Assembly (NCBI RefSeq): GCF_040219335.1
Contig: NZ_JAVJSQ010000004.1
Coordinates: forward strand, 677,307-741,306
Length of the DNA stretch: 64,000 nt
Direction of reading: 5' to 3'
Origin: Gimesia sp.
GTDB taxonomy: Bacteria > Planctomycetota > Planctomycetia > Planctomycetales > Planctomycetaceae
Position 1 is the stretch's first letter. Each line of letters opens with the position of its first letter. Position numbers and translations under genes: made by a program. Of the stretch, positions 28,968 through 37,405 are shown piece after piece. Under the pieces are notes generated by a model that saw only the letters and a program-made list of their open reading frames with translations, made no database searches and was not told the origin of the DNA.

Positions 28968-30311
28968 TCAGGTACTGACACTCTGATCAGAATTCAGGCT
29001 ACGACTCCAGTCGTGGTTCTGTTCACGGAGTTGGGACATCAAGTCACGTATGTGTGAAACTGTTTCTGTTAAACCACCACAGAGCGTCTTCATTTGAGTT
29101 AAAACCTGATCTGTAACGATATCCGGTTTCTGACCAGAACGTCCCTGTTCAGTAACATACCGTGGACTCGATCGAGTCTGGGCGGGCTGCTGAGACACCG
29201 ATGTGGACTCAATGCGTATAGCATCAGACTGCGGCTGCACAGCTTCCGCCTGAGTCAGGAGAGCCCAGACATAGGTACGGTCCCCTTCCCTGCAGGAAGC
29301 GGGCGTATCGGGTCCACTCAGATTGATCTCCCGAAATCCCAACTGCAGAGCACGTCTGAAATAATCTCGACTCGTATTGATCCGGAGACTTTCACCGGAT
29401 CGTTCAGAGCGACATAGAACAAAGTCTCGCTGCTGCTCCTGCCCCCCTTCCCGGGCACGTACCGTGACCTCTCCATTCAGGTCCAGGGTCACTTTATCAG
29501 CATCCCCCTGGTGAAATGGTTTCGGCTTCAAGGCTGAGCAGATAAATTCCGCATCCTTATCCGGAACTTGTAGAGTGGCCACCGTTTCTGGCCGTTTATT
29601 GATCAGCTCCAGCACATCGGGAAAACGTCCCTTTTCGTTAATCTTCAGCCAGATGGTCCACGGTCCTGACCTCAGGGTCACCCACTCATAAGTATTGCCA
29701 ACCTCAATCGACTTACCGCGTCGCAATTCCCGACTACAAAGCAAGCGATTTGCAGGGACCAGGAGCTCCCCTTCCCAGGGAAACTGGAAACCATCCTGAA
29801 TCAACAGCTGCCTGCCATCTGTGCCGATCACCTGCCCTGTAGAGCCCCGCAGCTGCAGATGATCCAGAGCATACCGTGCCGAATCAGTAGTCGCCGTTTC
29901 ACAGGCATCTCCCAAAGCAACCATCAGCCTGGATTCATTACATTCGAGCTGATCGGGAAGTTCCGGGAATCCCTCGCATTCGACTACTGGATACTCAATT
30001 GACTGCGGAATACCTGCATCCTGCCACTCCGCACGGATCTTATCGTTTTCAACCTGCAGTTGAACCTGATCTGACTTCACACCATGACAGCACCGTAACA
30101 GACCGAAAGGTGAGACAATCTGCTGGCCCTCCAGTCCTTCGAGTGGAAGTCGATATTCCAACGCGATCTGCTGGTTTCGGGTCCGAATCTGCAGACCATG
30201 CTGATCAACCAGAAACTCGACTGGCGGACCAGTTTGACGACTGGTGATCCCCAGACCGCGACTAAAAACAGTTTTTAACTCACGTATTAAAGAACGGGAT
30301 ATTGTAATCAT
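28968..30311 (-). CDS. Possible sliding-clamp (DnaN)-like protein with C-terminal extension
   Basis: 447 aa. The first 340 residues have a layout like a beta clamp: 'ISRSLIRELKTVFSRGLG' at the start, 'VEFLVDQHGLQIRTRNQQIA' near 31, 'ALDHLQLRGSTGQVIGTDGR' near 145, 'LLVPANRLLCSREL' near 182, and repeated strand-helix units. No motif proves this, so the fold is an inference. The last 100 residues are polar and Gln/Ser-rich, ending in a helical segment. It is the last gene of a minus-strand block with a Ycf46-like ATPase. RBS AGGAG precedes the start. Confidence 0.45.
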   Translation of the reverse strand: MITISRSLIRELKTVFSRGLGITSRQTGPPVEFLVDQHGLQIRTRNQQIALEYRLPLEGLEGQQIVSPFGLLRCCHGVKSDQVQLQVENDKIRAEWQDAGIPQSIEYPVVECEGFPELPDQLECNESRLMVALGDACETATTDSARYALDHLQLRGSTGQVIGTDGRQLLIQDGFQFPWEGELLVPANRLLCSRELRRGKSIEVGNTYEWVTLRSGPWTIWLKINEKGRFPDVLELINKRPETVATLQVPDKDAEFICSALKPKPFHQGDADKVTLDLNGEVTVRAREGGQEQQRDFVLCRSERSGESLRINTSRDYFRRALQLGFREINLSGPDTPASCREGDRTYVWALLTQAEAVQPQSDAIRIESTSVSQQPAQTRSSPRYVTEQGRSGQKPDIVTDQVLTQMKTLCGGLTETVSHIRDLMSQLREQNHDWSRSLNSDQSVST

Positions 30312-30332
30312 CGTTTCTCCTGTGTGATCAGA

Positions 30333-30366
30333 AAAAATGTCGATCCGGTGGCTGTCACCGGATCGG
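30333..30366 (-). terminator. Hairpin with T run before the clamp-like gene
   Basis: CGATCCGGTG ... CACCGGATCG, followed on the minus strand by ACATTTTTTCTG, 22 nt before ATG 30311. It would end the transcript of the 30596 gene or attenuate the next one. Confidence 0.65.
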
Positions 30367-30377
30367 CAGGGAAACTG

Positions 30378-30596
30378 CTATACAAAAGCGTTGATAATGC
30401 CAGGTTGATGAAAGAAAGCGACATTCCGCTCCAGATCTGCCTGGTCCCAGTCCAGGATCTGCGGCGGCAGGTCACAGGGTTCGGGATCGAAACTGACGGT
30501 CATGGGATCCGCCAGGCTGAATCCACGAAACCGAACTTCCCATAAATCTTCTCCCGTAGCATCAGCGACCTGCTGGTCGAGTTGAGTTTGTGTCAT
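30378..30596 (-). CDS. Small acidic protein of unknown function (72 aa)
   Basis: The protein starts 'MTQTQLDQQVADATGEDLWE' and contains 'PCDLPPQILDWDQAD'. It has no signal peptide. ACAGGAG lies upstream of the ATG. Hairpins with T runs stand on both sides. I do not recognise the family; similar short proteins may be typical for this planctomycete gene block. Confidence 0.6.
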   Translation of the reverse strand: MTQTQLDQQVADATGEDLWEVRFRGFSLADPMTVSFDPEPCDLPPQILDWDQADLERNVAFFHQPGIINAFV

Positions 30597-30621
30597 TTGC
30601 GTTTACTCCTGTTAAGTTTGA

Positions 30622-30652
30622 GAAAACGCTGCCCCCTCGGAGCAGCGTGAAT
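30622..30652 (-). terminator. Hairpin with T run before the 72-aa gene
   Basis: ACGCTGC ... GCAGCGT, followed on the minus strand by TTTTCTC, about 28 nt before ATG 30596. Confidence 0.55.
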
Positions 30653-30688
30653 TCACACCGCCCCAAAGGGCACAAAAATAAGTTCACT

Positions 30689-30937
30689 TCATGTATGGAC
30701 AGCTGGTAGCCAGTGTGCTTCCAGCCAGTCTCGTTCCGCATCCAATGCAGCACTGCGATTGGGGAACGGCCCTAGCAGTGGTCCTGCGACAGGCGATAAA
30801 TCGGCCGTCCATTGCCCGTCTGCATCGGGTTCGACATGCGAACCACGTTCGATCTGCAGCTGGCCGAGTCCCTGCAAATCGAGCATTTCGTCATACAGAC
30901 AGCGAACACCGCCGTCCGGTTTGATCAATAATTGCAT
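30689..30937 (-). CDS. Small protein of unknown function (82 aa)
   Basis: Starts 'MQLLIKPDGGVRCLYDEMLD' and ends 'ERDWLEAHWLPAVHT'. The C-terminal 'FPNRSAALDAERDWLEAHW' suggests a helix that might pair with a partner. GGAGGAG precedes the ATG. It lies 11 bp after the stop of the 31893 gene, so the two are probably co-transcribed. I do not recognise the family. Confidence 0.65.
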   Translation of the reverse strand: MQLLIKPDGGVRCLYDEMLDLQGLGQLQIERGSHVEPDADGQWTADLSPVAGPLLGPFPNRSAALDAERDWLEAHWLPAVHT

Positions 30938-30948
30938 CAGCTCCTCCT

Positions 30949-31893
30949 TTAACGTGGACGTCGCTGGATGTTTCGGCGGGGACGGTCCACCAGTAACTGA
31001 TCCAGGCCGGATTGAACCACAGACATCTGTGACGCAACCTGCTCCCTTAAAGCCTGACTGTTACGCAACTGTTGTGGGTCAACGCCTGTAATCACACGCT
31101 GGGCGTTCTCCACCAGTTCATCCAGCTGTTCGTTCGACCGGATATTGAGACTGCGAAACCGATCAAAGAACTCGGTCAGATTGGTCACTGCCGAATCGCG
31201 AAAGACCTTAGGCTTTCCATCCTGCCGTCCACTGAGGCGTTCTGTCAGATGCTCCACCATCTGCGTCAGCTCGCTTAAAAACGCCTGCTCGGCCAGCTGC
31301 ACCGCCTCGTCAAACCGGGACTGCACCCGCTGGCACTCCTGCTCATACAGTTCGGGATTGAGCTGTAGCAGATAATTCGGTGGTTCTACTGACGGGTAAT
31401 CATGTTCGATCGCAAACATCCCGATCAGCGACGGCGGATAATCGTCTGGATTAAACAAATCTCCCAGCCGTTTCCGGGCCGCACTCCGCAACTCATCATA
31501 GTGACGATCCAGTTCATACACCGCTTCATCCAGTTCATCACAGAAAGCGGCGATCTGCTGATCGAAATCAGAAATGGCATCCTGACGGATCAGGCGAATG
31601 CCCGGTTCAGGAAAAGGCAGTGAAACCCCTTTCCAGTACGCGACTGTGCGACCGCGAATGGCTGTGACCGCCTTGAACGCCGCATGACGCGTATCCAGCA
31701 GCTTCTTCCCCGCTGAAAGGAATTTCCCTTCGGCACCAAACGAATTGGCGGCCTGGTCTTTCTGAGACGAGCTCAGAGACTTACGGACTCCCAGCCAGTT
31801 GAAGCTCAATCGGGCTGCGGCCATGGCTGATCGAAGTCGACCACTGGCAGACGTCGAAGCCTGTGTGACAGGTTCATCTAAAACACTGGACAT
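30949..31893 (-). CDS. DUF3150-like helical protein of the AAA ATPase block
   Basis: 314 aa, mostly helical. Features are 'FNWLGVRKSLSSSQKDQAAN' near residue 30, 'SLPFPEPGIRLIRQDAISDF' near 90, and a long helix 'CDELDEAVYELDRHYDELRS'. The pattern (a small-domain start, then helices around 'G.RL.....I..F') resembles DUF3150, a family found next to AAA ATPases in phages and mobile elements. The C-terminal 'RPRRNIQRRPR' is strongly basic. RBS GAGGAG precedes the start. A partner role for the ATPase is inferred. Confidence 0.5.
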   Translation of the reverse strand: MSSVLDEPVTQASTSASGRLRSAMAAARLSFNWLGVRKSLSSSQKDQAANSFGAEGKFLSAGKKLLDTRHAAFKAVTAIRGRTVAYWKGVSLPFPEPGIRLIRQDAISDFDQQIAAFCDELDEAVYELDRHYDELRSAARKRLGDLFNPDDYPPSLIGMFAIEHDYPSVEPPNYLLQLNPELYEQECQRVQSRFDEAVQLAEQAFLSELTQMVEHLTERLSGRQDGKPKVFRDSAVTNLTEFFDRFRSLNIRSNEQLDELVENAQRVITGVDPQQLRNSQALREQVASQMSVVQSGLDQLLVDRPRRNIQRRPR

Positions 31894-31988
31894 ATTGGTT
31901 ACTCCTCTGAAATGAAACTGGCTGGACGACTTCCCCGCGGGACACCACCCAGCCTGATTTAAAATCCGGAATTTAAAATTTCAGCAAA

Positions 31989-33485
31989 TCAGTTGTTCGA
32001 AGCATCACGCTTCACACTGCGACGGGACCGGGACGCCTTCCCCTTCTGACGGTAGATGCCGGACTGACTGGCCGACAGACACCGCCCGCTGGCCCAGGTC
32101 CGTAATCGTCCCACTGACTCTGCAGCGGTGACTGCGACGGGAACCACGTTCTGAGCGGCTTGACGCAGAGGCAGATCAAGCAAGGCTGCCAGGCGGCAGC
32201 AGGACTTGATTTCCGCACCGGTCCAGTCGGTGTCATCTGGAGCAGACTGGTCCGAGTCGATCTCGAACAGATCCCGGTAGAGTGCCCAGATCGCGTCTTT
32301 CTCCTCACGATCGGGGAGATCCAGGAAGAACACCCCGTCAAAACGTTCACTCCGACTGAACTCCGGGGGCAACTTGGAGACGTCATTGGCGGTGCAGACC
32401 ACGAACACGTCGGACTGGTGGTCGTTCAGCCACGACAGGAACGTTCCAAACATTCTTGATGCGACTCCGGAGTCGCCACTGCCGTTCATACCGGCAAAGG
32501 CCTTCTCGACTTCGTCGATCATGGCAATACAGGGAGCCATCGCATCAATGACTTTCAGGGCCTCCCGAGTGCGTTCCTCTGACTGCCCCACAAGCGACCC
32601 CATCAGGCTGCCAATGTCGAGATTGAGCACAGGACGACCCACCTCCCTGCCGAGTGCTTTGCAGAACTGGGACTTGCCACAACCAGGTGGGGACAACAGC
32701 AGAACCCCACGCGGGCGTTTCAACGGATTCCCACGCTGCGGGTGCAGCATGGCCCGTTTACAGAACGCCTTGAGGGCCGCCAGGCCTCCCAGGCTGCTGA
32801 AATCATCGTCGCTGCGGTACAGCGAAAGCAGACCGCTTTTCTTTAGCGTTTGGGTCTTCAGCTCCCAGACTGCGTCGCCTGTGATTCTCCCATCCCGAAC
32901 CAGTGACAGGCTGAACGCATTCTCCGCTTCCATCCGAGTGAGTCCGGCTGCCGCATCAAGAATCACCTGTAACTCAGCTTCTGCAGGCAGTTCCCCGTCT
33001 TCGGTGGCAATCCCACGAGCGATTTCTTCCAGCTCCTGCCGGTCGGGGAGATCGTGCTCCATCGCGACAAACATGCGTTCCAGCTCGGTGGGGATTTGCA
33101 CCACAGGCGACAGCACGATCACAATCGCCCTGTTTTGCTTTCCCGTGTTGATCTGCTGAGACAACGCCTGGACAACTTCTGCGGACTGCAGGAACCGGTG
33201 AAAGTTCTGCAGCACGAGAATGGCCGTTCCTTCAGGTGTGGCCAGAGCATTGATCGCCTTGATGGCGGTTAGCGGATCATTACTACTTCCGCCCTGCTCT
33301 GTCTGGCCGGGGACGCTGAGTCCCGTGTCGATGTCCCAGGTGGCCAGCTGCCACTCTGAATCATGGCAGAGTTGAGCAATTTCTGTTAATGCATCCTGGT
33401 GCTCATGGGACTGAATCCACAGTCCCGGGAAACATGCCGCGACATGTTCGGCCAGTTTCTGGGTTAATGAAGTGACTGTCGGCAT
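31989..33485 (-). CDS. Ycf46-like AAA+ ATPase
   Basis: 498 aa. The N-terminal domain (about 1-220) fits Ycf46: 'TWDIDTGLSVPGQ', 'AILVLQNFHRFLQSAEVVQA' near 97, 'IVIVLSPVVQIPTELERMF' near 127. The AAA+ core has Walker A 'LLSPPGCGKSQF' near 270, Walker B 'CIAMIDEVEKAF' near 325, sensor 1 'VVCTANDVSKLPPE' and arginine finger region 'RSERFDGVFFLDLP'. Ycf46 occurs in plastids and cyanobacteria and is thought to act in photosynthetic regulation there; its role here is unknown. The DUF1257 (Ycf35) gene upstream strengthens the call. The C-terminus is basic. Confidence 0.85.
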   Translation of the reverse strand: MPTVTSLTQKLAEHVAACFPGLWIQSHEHQDALTEIAQLCHDSEWQLATWDIDTGLSVPGQTEQGGSSNDPLTAIKAINALATPEGTAILVLQNFHRFLQSAEVVQALSQQINTGKQNRAIVIVLSPVVQIPTELERMFVAMEHDLPDRQELEEIARGIATEDGELPAEAELQVILDAAAGLTRMEAENAFSLSLVRDGRITGDAVWELKTQTLKKSGLLSLYRSDDDFSSLGGLAALKAFCKRAMLHPQRGNPLKRPRGVLLLSPPGCGKSQFCKALGREVGRPVLNLDIGSLMGSLVGQSEERTREALKVIDAMAPCIAMIDEVEKAFAGMNGSGDSGVASRMFGTFLSWLNDHQSDVFVVCTANDVSKLPPEFSRSERFDGVFFLDLPDREEKDAIWALYRDLFEIDSDQSAPDDTDWTGAEIKSCCRLAALLDLPLRQAAQNVVPVAVTAAESVGRLRTWASGRCLSASQSGIYRQKGKASRSRRSVKRDASNN

Positions 33486-33511
33486 AGCGACTCCTTTTTA
33501 AGTCTGTAAAT

Positions 33512-33540
33512 GAAAAAGCCCCAGCTGAAACCGGGGCGTT
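33512..33540 (-). terminator. Hairpin with T run before the ATPase gene
   Basis: GCCCCGGTTTCAGCTGGGGC on the minus strand followed by TTTTTC, about 27 nt before ATG 33485. A good intrinsic terminator for the 33580 gene or a leader attenuator for the ATPase gene. Confidence 0.7.
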
Positions 33541-33579
33541 GATAAAACAATTCGATTTTGGATGTGTAGAGCCAGCCTG

Positions 33580-33807
33580 TCAGGTACGATCCTCCAGGTC
33601 GGCCAACTGGCGTTCCATGCGGGCGATCCGCTCCTGAAGCTTCTCTACCTTGTGGAAGGCACGCTTCAGGCGTGTCATCCAGCGACTGAGGGCCTCCTGC
33701 TCTTTGGTCAGGTCTGCATGCTTCTTACGAATACGGGAAATACGACGTGCTTCGACTACCGGATCCTCTCGGGGCTGCCGCTGGATCTGTCGACGGACCT
33801 TGGCCAT
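33580..33807 (-). CDS. Small basic coiled-coil protein (75 aa)
   Basis: The second half is a continuous amphipathic helix ('KLQERIARMERQLADLEDR'), the first half basic ('MAKVRRQIQRQPRED'). The start codon overlaps the stop of the DUF2997 gene (TGATG), so translation is probably coupled. AGGAGG lies upstream. Family not recognised; probably a subunit that works with the DUF1257/DUF2997 pair. Confidence 0.7.
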   Translation of the reverse strand: MAKVRRQIQRQPREDPVVEARRISRIRKKHADLTKEQEALSRWMTRLKRAFHKVEKLQERIARMERQLADLEDRT

Positions 33808-34007
33808 CAGCCACCTCCTTCCTGAAGACGGTGCCGTTCATCGACAACCTGAAAGAACTCCGGCGTTTTATGTTCGCGGGTCTGTTTTCCCAGAGCTTCC
33901 TCAATGAACCGGCTGGCGTCGATGCAGGCCGAACCTGTAAAGCCCCTGGTTTGGACACGCGTGGAACCGTTGGTTTCAACGATAATCTCGATGGTGCGAT
34001 TACTCAT
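33807..34007 (-). CDS. DUF2997-family protein (66 aa)
   Basis: Starts 'MSNRTIEIIVETNGSTRVQT' and continues 'GFTGSACIDASRFIEEALG', the family pattern (short beta strands, then G-x-x-C and a helix ending E.ALG). DUF2997 genes typically stand next to DUF1257 genes, as here: its ATG overlaps the DUF1257 stop by four bases. The biochemical role is unknown. Confidence 0.8.
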   Translation of the reverse strand: MSNRTIEIIVETNGSTRVQTRGFTGSACIDASRFIEEALGKQTREHKTPEFFQVVDERHRLQEGGG

Positions 34008-34372
34008 GCGGCACCTCCCACTGAAACGGTCAACTTGATGGAACCGTCAGCCTGTGACTGCTCCGTAACGGTATGCCCCTTCTTGCGAGCTTCAATTTTC
34101 GTCTTTTCAACGGCATACCCTTGCAGGAAGCGATCTAGTTGCCTCTGTTCGCCCCAACGACCTTCGTAGTTGTCGAAGCGGGCCTGACCGGACTGTGTAT
34201 CGAACACAGCCGGATATCGCCAGCCAGGCAGCTTGACGATCGTACCGGTGGCAGTGTCGCTGAAGAGCTTAGCCGTCCCCTGCGTGGGTGCTTCCAGTTT
34301 TAGACGTTGGCAGGCAGCACTGATGGCTGTCTCGTCCCGGACTTCGGTTTTGATTTCTACAATATGGCTCAT
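34004..34372 (-). CDS. DUF1257 (Ycf35-like) protein
   Basis: 122 aa. 'MSHIVEIKTEVRDETAISAA' followed by a Leu-rich helix is the hallmark of DUF1257/Ycf35. 'GWRYPAVFDTQSGQARFDNY' and 'FLQGYAVEKTKIEARKKGH' near the end also fit. Ycf35 is a plastid and cyanobacterial protein of unknown function. It is followed by DUF2997, a coiled-coil protein and a Ycf46-like ATPase, giving a conserved-looking module. Confidence 0.85.
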   Translation of the reverse strand: MSHIVEIKTEVRDETAISAACQRLKLEAPTQGTAKLFSDTATGTIVKLPGWRYPAVFDTQSGQARFDNYEGRWGEQRQLDRFLQGYAVEKTKIEARKKGHTVTEQSQADGSIKLTVSVGGAA

Positions 34373-34442
34373 GGATTGGTTCTCCTTATGTTGAATGCTG
34401 ATTTAAAAAGCGGATCGACATCATTGGATTAGACGGCAATAG

Positions 34443-35039
34443 TTACGACGACAGTGTTTTCTCGTCTTCCTGGGCCAGCGTACCTTGATGCAGACGTGGG
34501 CCGGGAAGCAGAAGTGGTTCATCACTGGTCAAATCCAGTGTCAGCAGCTCAGCAACCGCGGCATGATCCGGTTCCTGTGACTGCATCTGCCAGATCACCT
34601 GGACGGCTACTAGCAGTGGCAAAAGACAGGCGATTACCAGGCCGATGTTCTGAATGACCGTGGCGATAATGGGATCGCGATTCCGTTGCTCAGCAATTTC
34701 GCGACGATCCTGTTCCAGCTGATCATGGCCTGTGTAAATCGCTGACTGCTGCTCGTTGAGCTGCGAAGTCAGTTCCTGCTGGGCTGAAATCAGATCCCGA
34801 CGGGCTTCTGCGTCCCGTTCAACCAGTTCCTTCGCGGCTTCCGCGAGTTGGTGGCTTTCTTCAACGATTGCTTCCGACTGGTCAGCCATTCGTTGGTTCT
34901 GACGGCCCTGCTCCGTCATCGTCTGCTGAGCGAATTCAGCCAGTTGTTCAGCCGGTGCCCTGCTACATCCGGCGATCGTCCCCGGAATAAGCACGGTCAT
35001 GAGCATTGTGATGCTTCGGATCCGGTTCAGTTGCTTCAT
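34443..35039 (-). CDS. Lipoprotein with coiled coil and TM helix
   Basis: 198 aa from ATG 35039 (GGAG upstream). The N-terminus 'MLMTVLIPGTIAGCSRAP' preceded by basic residues is a lipoprotein signal. Residues about 30-125 are a Gln/Glu-rich coiled coil ('NEQQSAIYTGHDQLEQDRRE'). A second hydrophobic segment 'IGLVIACLLPLLVAVQVIW' lies near 140, then a short tail. A longer frame from 35120 would place the signal inside the protein. The function is unknown; the topology suggests a membrane-linked spacer. Confidence 0.7.
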   Translation of the reverse strand: MKQLNRIRSITMLMTVLIPGTIAGCSRAPAEQLAEFAQQTMTEQGRQNQRMADQSEAIVEESHQLAEAAKELVERDAEARRDLISAQQELTSQLNEQQSAIYTGHDQLEQDRREIAEQRNRDPIIATVIQNIGLVIACLLPLLVAVQVIWQMQSQEPDHAAVAELLTLDLTSDEPLLLPGPRLHQGTLAQEDEKTLSS

Positions 35040-35172
35040 GGGTATTTCTCCGCTGGTTAAAGATGCGGGCCAGGAGCGACTGCAGAGCACACCGCAGTCG
35101 AAACTCCCTGGCCCAGACAAAGGTCAGCAACACGACCAGCACGCTGCTGGCCGCAATAAGAGCGAAAGTCAT
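34963..35172 (-). CDS. Small single-pass membrane protein (69 aa), overlapping the lipoprotein gene
   Basis: AAGGAG lies seven bases before ATG 35172. The N-terminal 'MTFALIAASSVLVVLLTFVW' is a TM helix, followed by a basic part and a His/Asp-rich end. The last 77 bases overlap the start of the lipoprotein gene in another frame. The strong RBS is the main support. It is the first gene of the minus-strand block. Confidence 0.6.
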   Translation of the reverse strand: MTFALIAASSVLVVLLTFVWAREFRLRCALQSLLARIFNQRRNTHEATEPDPKHHNAHDRAYSGDDRRM

Positions 35173-35204
35173 GAAATCTCCTTATGAATCAGATTTGCGA
35201 AAAC

Positions 35205-35259
35205 GAAAAAAGCCCCGCCCTCCGAGCATCTCGTAGTAAGATGACCGAAAGACGGGGCT
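35205..35259 (-). terminator. Hairpin with T run at the head of the minus-strand block
   Basis: AGCCCCG ... CGGGGCT, with TTTTTTCG after the stem on the minus strand, about 33 nt before ATG 35172. The loop is long (about 40 nt) and includes a second small inverted repeat. It might be a leader attenuator, since no solid gene lies upstream on this strand. Confidence 0.5.
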
Positions 35260-35596
35260 GTGACAGTGAAATTGAGAGGTTGGAAGAGCTAAGTTTCCCC
35301 TTCATAGAATAGTGACACCGATTGGTTCTGAATTTAGGTCCTTTTACACTACCCCCATGTTTGGTTGCCGGCATCTCCACTGTCTGCCAAGCTGTAATCA
35401 ATCTAATACTAAGATACGCTTCCAAACACTCTTCGGCCATTCATCCTGATAAAAGCCTTAAACTGCGATGGCTTGACAGTGCATTTAAACACAGGTCTAC
35501 TATACAAACAATGCCATCACGCCCGAGCAAAAACGCTGAATCTTAATAACGGCCCACAACTTGCTCCTGAAGAGCCAAAGACCTGAGAAAAGTTAA
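35260..35596. other. Intergenic region before the Gabija operon
   Basis: No supported gene. The short frame 35189-35440 on the minus strand overlaps the hairpin and has no RBS. The promoter of the plus-strand operon should lie here, but I see no clear match to a consensus. Confidence 0.4.
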
Positions 35597-37405
35597 ATGT
35601 ACATTTCCCGAATCGTTGTCCGAAACTATCGCAATTTTTCAAAACTTGATGTTCAGCTCCAGGACGGTGTCACGTGCATTATTGGCGAAAACAACACCGG
35701 CAAAACTAATCTTCTGAGAGCAATCCGACTAGCGATAGATGCCAATATGTCATCCCAGAATCGCCAACTGCAGGAGCACGATATTCATTGTGGAGCCGAT
35801 TTATCAAAGCCAGATCAGATTGTCGTATCTATTGAGTTCAGGGATTACGCAGGAAAAGTAAATGAAGAAGCATTATTGGGATGTTGTGAAGTAGAAAGAA
35901 ATGTTGCTCGCATCCATTATCGTTACCGTCCTAAATCAGCCATCCTTGATGAAATAGAACATGGAGAATTTGATGACCATCCCCTTTCCATAACAGAAGA
36001 TTATCATTATGAAATTACTGGGGGTGGTGACAAAGACCCAAAAACCGTTGAATGGAATGAACAACTTGGAACGGCACTTAAGTTCGGAGAATTGCAAGCG
36101 TTTAAAGTTGAATTCTTACGTGCTCTTAGAGATGTGACTCAAAGTCTACGTCAATCATTCGATTCCCCTTTAGGACGTCTGCTCAATTCAAGTGATATCG
36201 CCGATGAAGAAAAGGATAACTTAGTCGAAATTCTAAGAGTAGCTAATGAGGACATAGAAAAACAACCAACAATTCACAAAACAGGTGAGAGCATTAGAGA
36301 GTCTTTTGAAAGTGCCGCAGGAGAAGCTTTCAAGATGGGACTCAAACTTGGAATGTCAGATCCTTCATTTTCATCAATAGCAAGATCTTTAAATGTCCTC
36401 TTGTCAAATGAATCAATAAAGGATTTTGAAGTATCTCGAAATGGACTCGGTCTCAATAACCTTCTTTATATAAGCATGCTACTGAAGTATTTTGAGAATC
36501 GTGCATCAAGCGAATCCGCAGCTGGGCAACTTCTTTTAATCGAAGAACCAGAAGCACATTTACATCCTCAGTTACAACGTGTGCTTTATAACACACTAAA
36601 AAACAAAAACTGCCAAGTTTTTTTGACAACACATAGCACACACATAAGCTCACACGCTCCAATTGAATCTTTCATCACATTATCCAATGATGGAACGTCT
36701 GCAACTTCAGGAGTTGTCCCTAAGCATGCATCAGAATTAACTGAAAAAGAAACTGGAGATTTAAATCGGTTTCTTGATGCCACAAGATCCACACTTCTTT
36801 ATGCAAGAAAAGTCTTGTTGGTTGAAGGTCCTGCAGAACTTTTTCTAATCCCAGTACTTGTCAAACATTTAATGGGAATAGATCTCGATAGCCATGGAAT
36901 AGCTGTAGTTCCAATCTATGGAAAACATTTTGAAACATACGCGAAGCTATTTGGCGGGAATGCAATTCGGAAGAAATGTGCGATCATTTGTGATGGAGAC
37001 TTAGCAGTTGAAGAGGTCCCCAAAGAACTCCCCGAAGATTATTTCCTTTTAGAATATTCTGTCAATGTAGAGGAAAATGATTATCTGCAAGTTTATGAAT
37101 GCCCAGTAACTTTTGAGAGAGCAATAACACATCCTGATAATTTAGAAGTTTTTGAGAAAACCATAGAAGAATGCAATTTTTCAACTAGATTAAAATGGTT
37201 CAAAGAGGGTATCGCCACACTAAGTGCCGAAGAAACAGATGAGGATACATATAAAAACACTTTATTAAGATTGCGGGAGATTGTTCTCAATTCTGCAAAC
37301 GATTATGGAAAAGCTCGATTCGCACAAACTGCATCAAAACATGTTAATTTAGCAAAAACAATGCCGTTCTATATTCAAAAAGCCATTGAGTGGTTACTGG
37401 AATAA
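35597..37405 (+). CDS. gajA: Gabija-type OLD nuclease GajA
   Basis: 602 aa. ATPase part: 'IVVRNYRNFSKLDVQLQDG' start, Walker A 'IGENNTGKTNLL' near 30, 'LLLIEEPEAHLHPQLQRVLY' near 313 as signature and Walker B, and 'LTTHSTHISSHAP' after it. TOPRIM part: 'VLLVEGPAELFLIPVL' near 409 with the Glu and 'AIICDGDLAVEE' near 465 with DxD. In Gabija, GajA cuts DNA when nucleotides are depleted during phage infection. The next gene, a UvrD-like helicase, overlaps the stop by one base, which defines the system. The gene is more AT-rich than its neighbours, suggesting transfer. Confidence 0.85.
   Translation: MYISRIVVRNYRNFSKLDVQLQDGVTCIIGENNTGKTNLLRAIRLAIDANMSSQNRQLQEHDIHCGADLSKPDQIVVSIEFRDYAGKVNEEALLGCCEVERNVARIHYRYRPKSAILDEIEHGEFDDHPLSITEDYHYEITGGGDKDPKTVEWNEQLGTALKFGELQAFKVEFLRALRDVTQSLRQSFDSPLGRLLNSSDIADEEKDNLVEILRVANEDIEKQPTIHKTGESIRESFESAAGEAFKMGLKLGMSDPSFSSIARSLNVLLSNESIKDFEVSRNGLGLNNLLYISMLLKYFENRASSESAAGQLLLIEEPEAHLHPQLQRVLYNTLKNKNCQVFLTTHSTHISSHAPIESFITLSNDGTSATSGVVPKHASELTEKETGDLNRFLDATRSTLLYARKVLLVEGPAELFLIPVLVKHLMGIDLDSHGIAVVPIYGKHFETYAKLFGGNAIRKKCAIICDGDLAVEEVPKELPEDYFLLEYSVNVEENDYLQVYECPVTFERAITHPDNLEVFEKTIEECNFSTRLKWFKEGIATLSAEETDEDTYKNTLLRLREIVLNSANDYGKARFAQTASKHVNLAKTMPFYIQKAIEWLLE

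Noticed and set aside
35189..35440. Minus-strand frame of 83 codons before the AAA ATPase block
   Set aside because: It has no RBS, no family resemblance and runs through a terminator-like hairpin.
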